Assembly (NCBI GenBank): GCA_963693285.1
Contig: OY848931.1
Span: 1,989,001-2,053,000 of the forward strand
DNA length: 64,000 nucleotides
Source: Xestospongia muta
Taxonomy: Eukaryota; Porifera; Demospongiae; Haplosclerida; Petrosiidae
Reading direction: 5' to 3'
A program made the position numbers and the translations under genes. Below the pieces are notes generated by a model that was not told the origin of the DNA, did not search any database, and saw only the letters and a list, made by a program, of their open reading frames with translations. This document shows, in pieces, positions 25,401 through 35,532 of the stretch (positions are counted from its first letter, which is position 1; each line of letters begins with the position of its first letter).

Positions 25401-25892
25401 CAGAGGAGGGGGTGGAGTCTGAAGGCAAATTGTGTCTAATATGTATGGATAAAGTTATTAATACCATCATTTTACCATGTGGACATCAGGTTAATAACTA
25501 CTTGTTTGGGGGTTGGTCCCTATAATATTTGTTATCAAATTATACTACTATTATAGACAGCAATAATAATAATAATAGTCAACATGATAGTTACCTTGTT
25601 ATATGATATGTGTTTAGTAATACATTGTTATGTTAACAAGATAGTTAATACATTAGATATGTGTTCGTATAATATAGTACTATTATATTAACAAATTACT
25701 ATATATAGGGTATTTAATTTTTCCTGAAGGTCAATTCAAAAATAGATCATGTATTACTAATTATAGCAGCCCCTAGATCAATGTTATGTTATTTTTCTTT
25801 TGTAGGCATTCTGTACTGACTGTGTAACTCAAATTACACAATGTGCACTGGATAGACAATCTATTAGAGAAGTCATTCCTATTTTTAAATGA
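19409..25892 (+). CDS. FHA-like / ankyrin / RING protein, P2, intact
   Basis: I traced 20 exons with consistent phases: 19409-19525, 19584-19758, 20706-21353, 21599-21903, 21957-22120, 22170-22356, 22410-22592, 22638-22807, 23200-23294, 23353-23402, 23454-23555, 23709-23762, 23810-23955, 24038-24161, 24207-24317, 24370-24524, 24735-24942, 25140-25256, 25307-25489, 25806-25892. They total 3381 bases, 1126 residues. The order is: coiled N-terminus (MFGRSRSLGE), basic Arg/Ser segment, FHA-like domain (TLGTSPHCSVILP, QKEHCQIIW, residues about 100-190), many ankyrin repeats, a proline run, and a C-terminal RING (CLICMD, PCGHQAFCTDC, QCALD). The last RING ligand is Asp, as in Rbx1. Likely an E3 ubiquitin ligase with ankyrin substrate binding (inference). 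It is paired divergently with a dead ANK-ROCO. Confidence 0.88.
22895..22980 (-). repeat. tRNA-derived SINE-like relic in intron 8
   Basis: On the minus strand the sequence reads GGTGGCTAAGATAATAGAGC (box-A-like) and, about 30 bases on, GTCCTGAGTTCAATTCTCAT (T-arm/box-B-like with a TGAG/CTCA stem). It sits antisense in an intron of the RING gene. It recurs at 38401-38474 (closer to consensus, TGGCTCAGATTATAGAGC) and 47880-47958. It does not fold as a complete tRNA, so a SINE head is the better call. Confidence 0.5.
25002..25087. repeat. Perfect 17-bp hairpin in intron 17
   Basis: TATAATGAAATCTCTAA (25002-25018) is the exact reverse complement of 25071-25087, with a loop of about 52 bp. It is flanked by several CATGTGA/TCACATG words. 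The P4 gene has the same hairpin near 49968-50055 with mismatches. It could be a small fold-back element. Confidence 0.5.
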
Positions 25893-26080
25893 CCTGAACT
25901 CCCCAATTTTTAATAATAATTATTTTTGACAAAATGTTTTGTTGGGCTCTAGTTTTTTTTAAAAAGAATAAGTATCATTATTGTTTTGCTAGAAGATATG
26001 AGAACGAGTATGACTAATTGAGAAGAATTAATACAATTATTATTAGTAATGATAGGAGGTATACACATCATGAAATGAGG

Positions 26081-26113
26081 AATAAAGAATGAAATGAAAA
26101 TAGCAAGTTTATT
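26081..26113. terminator. Back-to-back poly(A) signals of converging genes
   Basis: AATAAA at 26081-26086 serves the plus-strand RING gene (stop 25892). TTTATT at 26108-26113 gives AATAAA on the minus strand for the KANSL1-like gene (stop 26354). The same pair is at 51035-51040 and 51062-51067. The remaining DNA between the stop codons has no gene. Confidence 0.5.
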
Positions 26114-26353
26114 GGCCAATAACACAAAAACAACAGCAATGGTACATTTACAGAAAACACATGATACATGACATACTCATGCATGGTATATAACATTAAA
26201 CTTATAAATGATAATAAACTGAATAATTAAAGGGAGCTGTGCCAATCATTTGCTAATGCCAGGGGGAATTCACTACTTTATAGCCACATTGGACTACTTT
26301 AATTAATTGGATTTCAGCTGGAGTCTGTAGTGACCATCACTTGACAGACCAGT

Positions 26354-28531
26354 TTACAAAACTTGTTTGGTCAATTTAAGGACAATACTGGGTTGCTGAG
26401 TAAAACTTTTCATTTGAGTGTTGACAGTCCATTGGGTGGTGTTTGTAAGAGGGCACTCATCTGATATGTCTACAGGAGGTGTAGCAGACAATGTGGGGCT
26501 GGAAAGGGGTGGAGCTGAGGATCCAAGGGGTGTATGCACTGTGTGAGGTGGTGTAGAGGTGTGTGATGAGTGAGGGAGTGGGGAAGGTGAAGATGAGGAA
26601 CGTGAATAATCCAGGATGGGAACATATTGGATGACTTTTTTGGGAGGTGCTGTTGGATGAGTTAGAGCATCCATGTCTTTTCCAGCTAGAGGAAAACGGC
26701 GAGGTGGCCATGGTAACACTTGTGTCACAACGTCTTCCATTTCCATTCCTATACCAGGGAGTGGAGGAGAAGCTGAATGAGAGGAATCAGGAGTTGATGA
26801 TTGTTGAGGTGGGCGTGGTCTTTTACGATTGCCAGTAATAAAATTGAGGTATCTTTTTCTTTCCTTGGCCTCACATCTGTTGTGTCGATCAGCAAAAATT
26901 AGATCACTGACATCCTATAAAAATAAACAAAAAAACATAACTTTGTCCTAAAAATATAGTAATTATAACATTAAATTAGACAGTAAATAGTAAACATATG
27001 AAGCCACTATATACATGAAGATACATGTGTGTGTGTGTGTGTGTGTGTGTGACTGTACCTCTTCTTCATCACTGTCATCTATATCTCCATTGATTTTTAT
27101 CCCATGATCAAATTTTCTGTTCACATGATGAGAATTGAGTCCTGTCTCCTTCCCTTTATCAGCATCACCATTAACAAGAGGAGCAATGTCTGGTCCCATA
27201 TTCTCTTCTACCTTACGCCATTTTGGTGTTATGATTTCTTTGTATTCTAGCTTTTCTAGACGAGATATGGATATAATGGATTGAGGTATTACAATGTTGT
27301 CAATGTCGTATTGAGGAGTTGTGACCCCTTTCTTCTTCTTGGATAACAAGGTGGGTGTGGCTGGATGTGAGGAGACTTCATAGTAGGTAGAAGTGTTAGC
27401 TGAGTGTCTTTTACGAGGCAATCCTAGTTACCAGACATTATCATAATTGTATTATCAATATACTGTGTACATAATTCATTTGGCTCAATATGGAGATAAC
27501 ATACAAGTTTTCAAAAGGAAATAAACATAATTAATTCATAACAAACAATAAATAACAGTTTATTATGAAGTATGACCATTTAATTTAGTTATAATTTATT
27601 ACTGACTTTTGCTGTTTCTGTCAGTGGGTGTGTCCAGTGGTGATGGAGAAGGCGAGAATGATCTGATCCTCTCTAATCCTATAAGAGTACAGTGACAAGA
27701 TGATACTAGTGTAATGAACACTCTTACTTAATAAAGGTCTGTTCAGTGGCGTGTGGTCAAATGGAGGAAGATAACTAGCAGCCTTTCTTTGCTTGGAAAG
27801 TGGAAGAGAAGCATAAGAATGTTCCTGTAGTACTTGATGTATTGCAGTATCTAGCCAGAGACTAGATGGAATATCTAATAGAGACAAACACAGTTATTAA
27901 CATAGGATGTGTTTTCAATATTCAGTAATTATGACAACAAGTTGTTACAAATAAACCACAACATTACTATAGAAGATCTACATGTTATGTATGTACATCA
28001 GATAACTGATAATGAACACAATATGTCACACTACAGTTAAGACTTTACACATAGCAATGTAAATACCTAACATATATTACTATTACAACACAATAACCTA
28101 TTAACATCCCTTATTAAAGGAAGAACCTCTTTAGATTAAACAAATGTAGGAAGATAACACATTCTACAACCTAGTACCCTGTTAATAACATTACCTGCTG
28201 GTTGTGATAAAAATGGATGATAAGATGAATTAAGTCGAGTTTTATCATTCTCCTCCCTCTTTGGCTTTTGTTTTCTCTCTTTCCTCATCCGTACAAGTTT
28301 CCTCCGAGGGGCATGACGAAGACCTCGAGTTCTTGCACATGTATTGTTTCCTTCATCCATTAATAGAACTGGGAAGGGGTACCCTAAAATATCTCTGACT
28401 TGTAATGGATATGTCATTAAAGAGGGGTTTGAAAGAGTCATCTGTCGTAATTGACAATGACAAGGTGTACTAGAGATACCATTAGATGGAACCTTGGATG
28501 ACTTTAAAAGAGATACTGGCCCAAAAAACAT
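26354..28531 (-). CDS. KANSL1: KANSL1-like PEHE-domain protein, N-terminally short
   Basis: Five exons join in frame: 28531-28195, 27874-27728, 27678-27607, 27423-27059, 26914-26354 (1482 bases, 493 residues from the ATG at 28531). The first exon has CARTRGLRHAPRRKLVRM, like the Arg-rich segment of KANSL1. The fourth has KKKKGVTTPQ, YDIDNIVIPQS and RLEKLEYKEIITPKWRKVE, the hallmark of the KANSL1 PEHE domain. The last begins DVSDLIFADRHNRCEAKERK, also PEHE, then a Ser/Pro-rich tail. Family knowledge: the KANSL1 PEHE contacts the MOF acetyltransferase in the NSL complex. The usual N-terminal part is absent: 40 bp upstream lies the stop of the ANK-ROCO tail. A residual start or a truncated duplicate are both possible. 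Confidence 0.78.
27028..27051. repeat. GT microsatellite in KANSL1-like intron
   Basis: A run of about 12 GT units lies beside the donor of the PEHE exon. The same intron carries GT tracts of different length at 8732-8761, 39194-39216 and 51584-51610, so the copies are distinguishable by it. Confidence 0.85.
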
Positions 28532-28570
28532 TTCAAATTGTAAGTGAGTATATCTCAGTTAGTCTCATAC

Positions 28571-28878
28571 TCATTGAGACATAGGAAGGTCTAGATGTTT
28601 ACGTATCTCATTAGCTTTTGTTTTGTCTTTAACAATGGCTCCCTCAATAGCAGTAATTATTGTCTTCCAACTAACAGGTATTGAGTGTGTAGTTAACCAG
28701 GTGTGAATGACTTCAGAAAGTTTAACAATATTACTATCTTGACTGTGTTTTAAACCATTTAAAACATTGCGAGGAAGATTCAAGGATAAACCGATTTCAT
28801 GCCATTTGTCATCAATGTCAGATAATAGTTTAAGTAGAATGTGTTCATCAGGAACAGTATTTAAAATATCTGGAGTAG
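28571..28878 (-). other. Death-domain terminal exon, P3 type
   Basis: A 308-base exon, preceded by TTTTACAG. It starts TPDILNTVPDEH and runs through a death domain of about 90 residues with the expected helices and conserved Trp positions (DKWHEIGL, HTWL, SWKTII). It ends MSQ-stop. The P5 gene has the same first residues (TPDILNTVPDEH) but then a different sequence, so a module boundary lies inside this exon. Confidence 0.7.
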
Positions 28879-31800
28879 CTGTAAAATAGAAAATACACAT
28901 TAACAATGTTCTAGTTACAAATGTACAGTATTCTTGATGTTATTATAACTGTCATAGTCCAGGTAGCTTTGACTATAATCAAAGAAAGCTTCAACATAAT
29001 TTTCAAGAGATATTATGTCATACAAATCTATAACAATCATACTGTACTATTGTAAGATAATGATCTCTTTACATGATCTGTACAATAAACCTCTCATTGG
29101 ATGAGTAACTATATAATATTGCTAGATATTGGATTGATCTTGATTGTATTTGATTTGACCTTTGGACTCACTCAAATACAGCACACACTCATCTAATATA
29201 CAGCCATATTGGACAGTTATCCATCCAATAACATATATTTATTAGTTCAGGAGAACAAGTCTGGCAGTATCCTCTTCAATAAACTATTTATATAACCAGC
29301 TGTCAAATGTTACTTACTTAATACTGAAACTTGTTGTTGACTTGATACTGATCTGATAGGAGAGACTGAATCAGTATGATCTATAGTATCAGGTACTGAG
29401 TACTAGAGAGAGAGAGAACAAGAATGAGGTACATACACTTGTCTAAAAGTAGATACTAGTTATTATATAACAAATAAAGTTAATGGTAAAAGTAAATTAA
29501 ATGATTAAATTCATTTAATGTGTTAACACACTAACTTAACAGTCAATATGTATTGTTTAATTTGATTTGTCCACTTCAAAAGTCACTTATAAATTATTAG
29601 AACTAGACATATAACTATGACCATATATAACATGTGATACAATATTAGGATCACATGACACATACAGTATACTAGGTGGAATAATTATATTAACAAGTAC
29701 ATTATAATATGTACAAATATTATAAGACAATAATATACTTACTATAGGAGATTTCGTTGGTATTTGTGAAGTAGTGACACTGTCTGGTCTCCTTTTTCTT
29801 TTATAAGGTCTACCTCCTGCTGGCTCCTTACCACGTGATCTAGTTGATTGGTCATGTGACTCTAATTCAATGTCATGTGACCTTGGAGGTTGTCGTTTGG
29901 TAATACTAGTAGTAGTATTATTATCATAGTCAGAGTTATCCTCCTCATCTGTTCTCTGTCTCTTGTGTTGTCTTCTCTCTCGTCTCTGACTACTAATGGA
30001 GGATTCCCTGCTACTACTCTCATCATTTACTTCATCTCTGTTAGTTGATCTCTTACTGGAGGGTGGAGTAGATGATGATTGATCACATGATCTCTTATTA
30101 AGTAGACTTCTCTCTGTCATCAATAAATCCACATAAAAAAGATTTTAACAAAGCAGTTCTTACCTAATGTATTTGTAAGGATCACTTCATTCATACTATC
30201 ACTAACTTCAGTTACACTAGAGGACTCTATTAAAGATAATACTCAATACTATTATACAGTATATTAATAAGTAGTACCTTGAGATTGAGTACATAGTACT
30301 TCACTTGATACACTAGTAGTAGTGAGCTCTGATATCTAGTGAGTGTTACATAGTATGTAATGAATACAAGGGAAGAGAGAATATACCTTTGTTGACCACA
30401 CCAGGTGTCTTCTCTCTTGTAAAGACATAACATAATCAGTTAACACACACTCTGCTGCAATGCCATTTTCATCAACTACAGCAGGATGAGAAGGAAGTGT
30501 GTGATACTCAGGACAGGAACAAGGAAAGCCAAAGAAGTGACGAGATTTGTAAGTGTAGTGTAGTGATTGTGTGACTGTCTCTAGACCTCTGTGTAGTGTG
30601 GAGATAATCTGTTTACAGAGAACATCTAATGTTAACTCTGGTGTCAGATTGTCTCTTCTGTTTACCTAAACTTCAAGATAAGTAGCTCGACTAATAAGAG
30701 TGACACAATCATAATATTTACCAACTTTAAAGGTAATCTTGTTACGATGATGGACAATTTTATCATGCAATTTCCACTCTAGCTCTGATTTAGATGTTTG
30801 ACTGAGGAGACAACAGAACACACCCACAGGAGTGTACCCACACTCAAAATAGATTGTCAAAGGAGCAGGACAAATGGACTCATCTCTTTGTTCCTCTTCA
30901 ACTGGAGCAGGTTTTAGAGCACAAGGCATAAAGTAATAGTTCTCACTATTATGACCAACTTTGATCTTCATAGGACCAGCTACAATATGTAGATGTTTTA
31001 ATAGTGATACTAGTCTGGTGGGTGTAAGAGGGTCTCCTTTCCTGGAAGAAAGCTGTTTTACATGTGATTCACTAAATCAGCCATTATCATGAAACTCTTT
31101 TTCAGATGAGGCACTTCCTAACTCTTTAAAAGTAAAACATGATGTGATGAGTTGTGTAATTCTGTCAAACACAAGTTGGAGGTCAGTGATGACAATATTT
31201 CCTAGTCCCTCAACCTCTGGATAATGCATAATAACACCCACTCTGTGATGTAAAAACCAGAGAACTGACTTGAAGTTTCCTCTATCTTTGATTCCACAAT
31301 CTTGAGCCATTTGATAACACTTAACTAGTTGATGAATAGGCTTTTTACTCTTTCGCAATTTTAGACTAAAGGCACACCAAGAAGCAGGAACAAGTAATTC
31401 ATGAAAATTTCTGTCAATGACCTGATGAAGAATTGAACGTAACGTTTCTATTTCTTTTTGGTCGTTCCTTGTGTCAAGTGGAAAAATGACTTGATCTGGA
31501 CTTGAATATTGTACAAGATCTTCTCTAAATAGTTCACCACTGGCCTGTATCTTCAGTTTAAGATGGTTGTTGACTGAATCCACTTTAGCTTGAGCTTCAG
31601 CTTCATTTGGAAAACAGTCTCTGTGAGTAGCTATGAGGAATGCAGCAGGTTCTGACCTATCCTTTACTGGTACTTCATCAAAACTCCATCCAATAGTATT
31701 TTGTCTCAAACAAGCTATACTAGCCAGAGAACGAAAGATGACCTCTTCATGAGTGAGGGATGTTTGGTAAGGTTTTGAATCACCACTAGATGACCGATAT

Positions 31801-32649
31801 GTAATTTTATAACGACTTGTCAAGTCTATTGTTAGATCAAAAACAAGTAGATTGATAGCTGGACCAGTGATAAGAGCTGGTAACATTTCAATGAACTCAG
31901 GCTGTCCTCCAGTATCAATGATATGTAACATAGTATGATTGTCTTTAGCTGTTTGTTGAGATCTCTCTTCATATTGTTTTCTCTTGGTGATTGGAATACT
32001 ATTTACAAATTTTGATAGTGATTTGAGACCTTCTTGATGTGTTGTAGCTATAGTGGTTTCATTGTTTTTTTTAAATCTTTCATTGTCCTCCTTAATCTCT
32101 CCTTCTTTCAGTCCTTCTAATTTCTCTTCTAAACACCTGGAAACTTCTTGTCCTTCTGTTATGTTAGCTTCACTATTACTATTATCCTCTCTTATATCGA
32201 TGTCAGTTTCACTAATTTCTGTCGTTGGTGTCACAGTACGTGAAGATACATTGCTATTGAACTGAATGATCTCATTACTGGTAGTAGAATGATAACTTCT
32301 TGATGAATTGCTTGTTATAATATTCTCCAACATTAAAACAGCTTCTTCATCTAGATCTTGTGTCCTCCATTCTGTGGTAACTACTGCATTATGTTGTTGT
32401 AGTTTACGAAATGAGTCAACTTGTATGGCTGCATCAACCACACCAGTACTAAGAGAAGGTTCTATAAGAGACTCATTGAGTAATCTCTTCTTCAAAGTAC
32501 TCTTACCAGCACCTGATGGTCCTGTTAAAATACACTTGACAACACATAACATTGCCTCTCCACTACTATGAAGTGCTTGTTGAGATTTAATAAATGAAAC
32601 AATCTCATTTTTTCCTTTGGCAAATCTATCAATATCTATCAATATCAAT

Positions 32650-34090
32650 ATCAATAACACAATATCAATATCAATAACACAGCCATTCTCTATCACAAGA
32701 TGCTTTACAATGTCAATATTTCTAGACTGACATGCTTTATAAAGCGGTCTCTGCTTGTTATTATTCTCAGCTTCAATATTACATTGAGGGTGATTAGTTA
32801 GTATTTTGACAATTTCAAAGTGACCTTCTTTACATGCATTATGTAACGGAGTGTCACCCCAGCTATCTTTAGCAATAACATTACAGCCTTTATCTACCAC
32901 AAGATGTTGTACAACGTCTACATTTCCAGAGTAACATGCTTTATGAAGTGGTCTCTGTTTGGTATTATTCTCAGCTTCAATATTACATTGAGGGTGATTA
33001 GTTAGTATTTTGACAATTTTAAAGTGACCCTTAACACATGCTTTGTGTAATGGAGTGTCACCCCAGTCATCTTTAGCAGTAACATTACAGCCTTTATCTA
33101 CCACAAGATGTTGTACAACGTCTACATTTCCAGAGTAACATGCTTTATGAAGTGGTCTCTGTTTGGTATTATTCTCAGCTTCAATATTACATTGAGAGTG
33201 ATTAGTTAGTATTTTGACAATTTCAAAGCGACCTTCTCCACATGCTCTGTGTAATGGAGTGTCACCCCAGTCATCTTTAGCAGTAACATCACAGCCTTTC
33301 TCTACCACAAGATGTTGTACAATGTCTACATTTCCAGACTGACATGCTATATGAAGTGGTCTCTGTTTGGTATTATTCTTAGCTTCAATATTACATTGAG
33401 GGTGATTAGTTAGTATTTTGACAATTTCAAAGCGACCTTCTCCACATGCTTTGTGTAATGGAGTGTCACCACAGTTATCTTTAGTAGTAACATCACAGCC
33501 TTTCTCTACCATAAGATGTTGTACAATGTCTACATTTCCAGACAAACATGCTTTATGAAGTGGTCTCTGATTGCTACTATTCTCAGCTTCAATATTATAT
33601 TGAGGGTGATTAGTTAGTATTTTGACAATTTCAAAGCGACCTTCTCCACATGCTCTGTGTAATGGAGTGTCGTTATCTTTATCTTTAGCAGTAACATCAC
33701 AGCCTTTCTCTACCACAAGATGTTGTACAACGTCGACATTTCCAGACAAACATGCTTTATGAAGTGGTCTCTGTTTGTCATTATTCTCAGCTTCAATATT
33801 ACATTGAGGGTGATTAGTTAGTATTTTGACAATTTCAAAGCGACCTTCTCCACATGCTTTGTGTAATGGAGTTTCACTATATTTATCTTTAGCAGTAACA
33901 CCACAGCCTTTCTCTACCACAAGATGTTGTACAACGTATACATTTCCAGACAAACATGCTTTATGAAGTGGTCTCTGCTTGATATTATTCTCAGCTTCAA
34001 TATTACATTGAGGGTGATTAGTTAGTATTTTGAAAATTTCAAAGTACCCCTTTTCACATGCTATGTGTAATGGAGTATTGTAAGGATATA
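32650..34090 (-). repeat. 204-bp coding tandem repeats (ankyrin double-repeats), P3
   Basis: About seven units of 204 bp (68 residues, two ankyrin repeats) read like TPLHKACGEGRFEIVKILTN followed by KQRPLHKACLSGNVD. The spacing of the CCTTCTCCACATGCT phrase (33231, 33435, 33639, 33843) is exactly 204. The array ends at a simple ATCAAT repeat (about 32630-32680) that adds an Ile/Asp/Leu run. Confidence 0.9.
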
Positions 34091-35435
34091 TCTTAAGTTT
34101 AAGGTTAATATCAAATACTCCAATACTAACAAGATATTCAGTAACATCTACACAACCCAATTCTACAGCCTTATGTAGTGGACAATCTGCCTCAATGATA
34201 ACTCTTAAAACAGTGTTGTTACTAGAGAAAGTTGATTGATCTTCTTCAAGTCTCCTTGTTAAATATTCCTTGATGCCAATCATTCTAACTAACAGTTCAA
34301 TCATTGATCCTGGTACTTTATCTTCTACTGCTGACTTGATACATTGATGTAGGCCATCAACACTAACATTCTCTCTCAACAATGTAACTATTTCTTTATG
34401 TTCCTGACAAAGTGCATAATGAAGTGGTTGATGTCCTGTATTGTCTAATACTTCAAGATTACATTGTGGTTTAGAAGATAGATATTCTACTACTGATAAA
34501 TGACCATTATTACATGCGTTATGTATTGGAGTATATCCTTTGTCATCTGATACATTGATATCACAACCTCTTCCATCAAGAGCCTTGATAATTTCCAAAT
34601 AACCAAACTTAGCAGCATGATTTAATGGATACATTCCACAGTTATTACTTCTAGTCTCACAGTTACATTGAGGTTGACTGAGGAGATATAGAACTATTGG
34701 TAGATGACCATACTCAATAGCTCTATGTAGAGGAGTGTATGCCTCACTATCTAAACCATTTACATCACATCCTACCTCATTAACAAGGTACTGTACTATA
34801 TCTAGATCACCTGATATAGCAACTTGATGAAGGGGAGGAGAACTACTGTCTTTCCATTGAATAGTGACGCTAGTTTTAAAAATTTGTTTTGCTAAATACA
34901 CATGGTTTTCTTGACGTACTCTAGTCATGAAATCTTTAAATGATATTGCTCTCAATAATATTGTCATTGTATCCCAATTTGGTGCCACTTTAATACACTG
35001 ATATATATCATCAGGATCCAATATATAGTCAGGATTAGTACATATCAATGATACAATGTTACTGTGACCATTTCTACTGGCAAAATAAAGAGGGGTTTCT
35101 CCTTGATAATTGGGGAGGCCAAAGTCAAAATTATCATTATGATGACCATGAATTAGAAACTCAACGAATTCTTTCTTTCCGGCACCACACGACAAATGAA
35201 GTGGTGTGGAACCTTCATTATTACGTAAAAAACTGCAACTTACAATTTCAGAAGTATCAATGAGATACTGTAATACGTCTAATCCACAGTGGTAAGAACT
35301 GCAACACAAGTGAATGAGCGTATTCCCTTGATCGTCACGTACCCAAGGAGACGTACCACGTGTAATAAGTCTCTTAACAAGATCTAGATCACCTTTAGAA
35401 CAGGCATCACAAATCTCTACAGTTGACTGTTCCAT

Positions 35436-35532
35436 TGTCTACTGTAGTCTGTCGTGAGAGGGTGTGTTTTCTTTTTATAATATTCTCTTTATAATGCCCA
35501 CCTGATTATGTTGACCCTGCAAAAGTGTAAAG
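35436..35532. promoter_or_regulatory. Bidirectional promoter spacer, P3
   Basis: A 97-bp spacer with GAGAGGGTGTGTTTTC and ATTCTCTTTATAATGCCC, like P2, P4 and P5, but with losses around the AAACTGCAAAAG part. Confidence 0.5.

Larger units (their letters stand above)
28571..35435 (-). pseudogene. ANK-ROCO with death domain, P3 (two nonsense codons)
   Basis: Exon 1 runs from ATG 35435 to 30387. It holds N-terminal ankyrins, seven 68-residue ankyrin double-repeats (about 34090-32650), the P-loop GPSGAGKST near 32520, an acidic insert, switch II DTGGQPEF near 31920, ATHRDCF near 31620, and COR. It is open for 1452 codons, then TGA replaces CGA (31077-31079) and TAG replaces TGG (about 30667). Small exons 30335-30278, 30226-30164, 30113-29743 and 29402-29318 remain in phase. 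The last exon, 28878-28571, encodes a death domain (HILLKLLSDIDDKWHEIGL, VIHTWLT, SWKTIITAIE). The first-type death domain of P1 is deleted at about 30114. A 1452-residue ANK-Roc-partial-COR product could still be made. Partner gene P3 is also dead. Confidence 0.85.

Noticed and set aside
27601..27606. Loss of the splice donor after exon 3 of the KANSL1-like gene (AAAAGTCAGT versus AAAGGTAAGT in the sister copy)
   Set aside because: A GT is still present at the same position (AAAA|GTCAGT) and the frame is unchanged, so splicing may still work.
32053..32571. Plus-strand open frames opposite the Roc domain (also 4731-5006 and 57911-58186)
   Set aside because: Antisense shadows of the conserved ANK-ROCO exon; they show no domain and follow its conservation.
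32650..34090. Regularly spaced repeats that could be taken for a CRISPR array
   Set aside because: The 204-bp units are coding ankyrin double-repeats in an open frame, and the genome is clearly eukaryotic with spliceosomal introns.
35048..35263. Plus-strand 71-codon frame near the start of P3 ANK-ROCO
   Set aside because: Antisense of the ankyrin exon, not conserved in P5.
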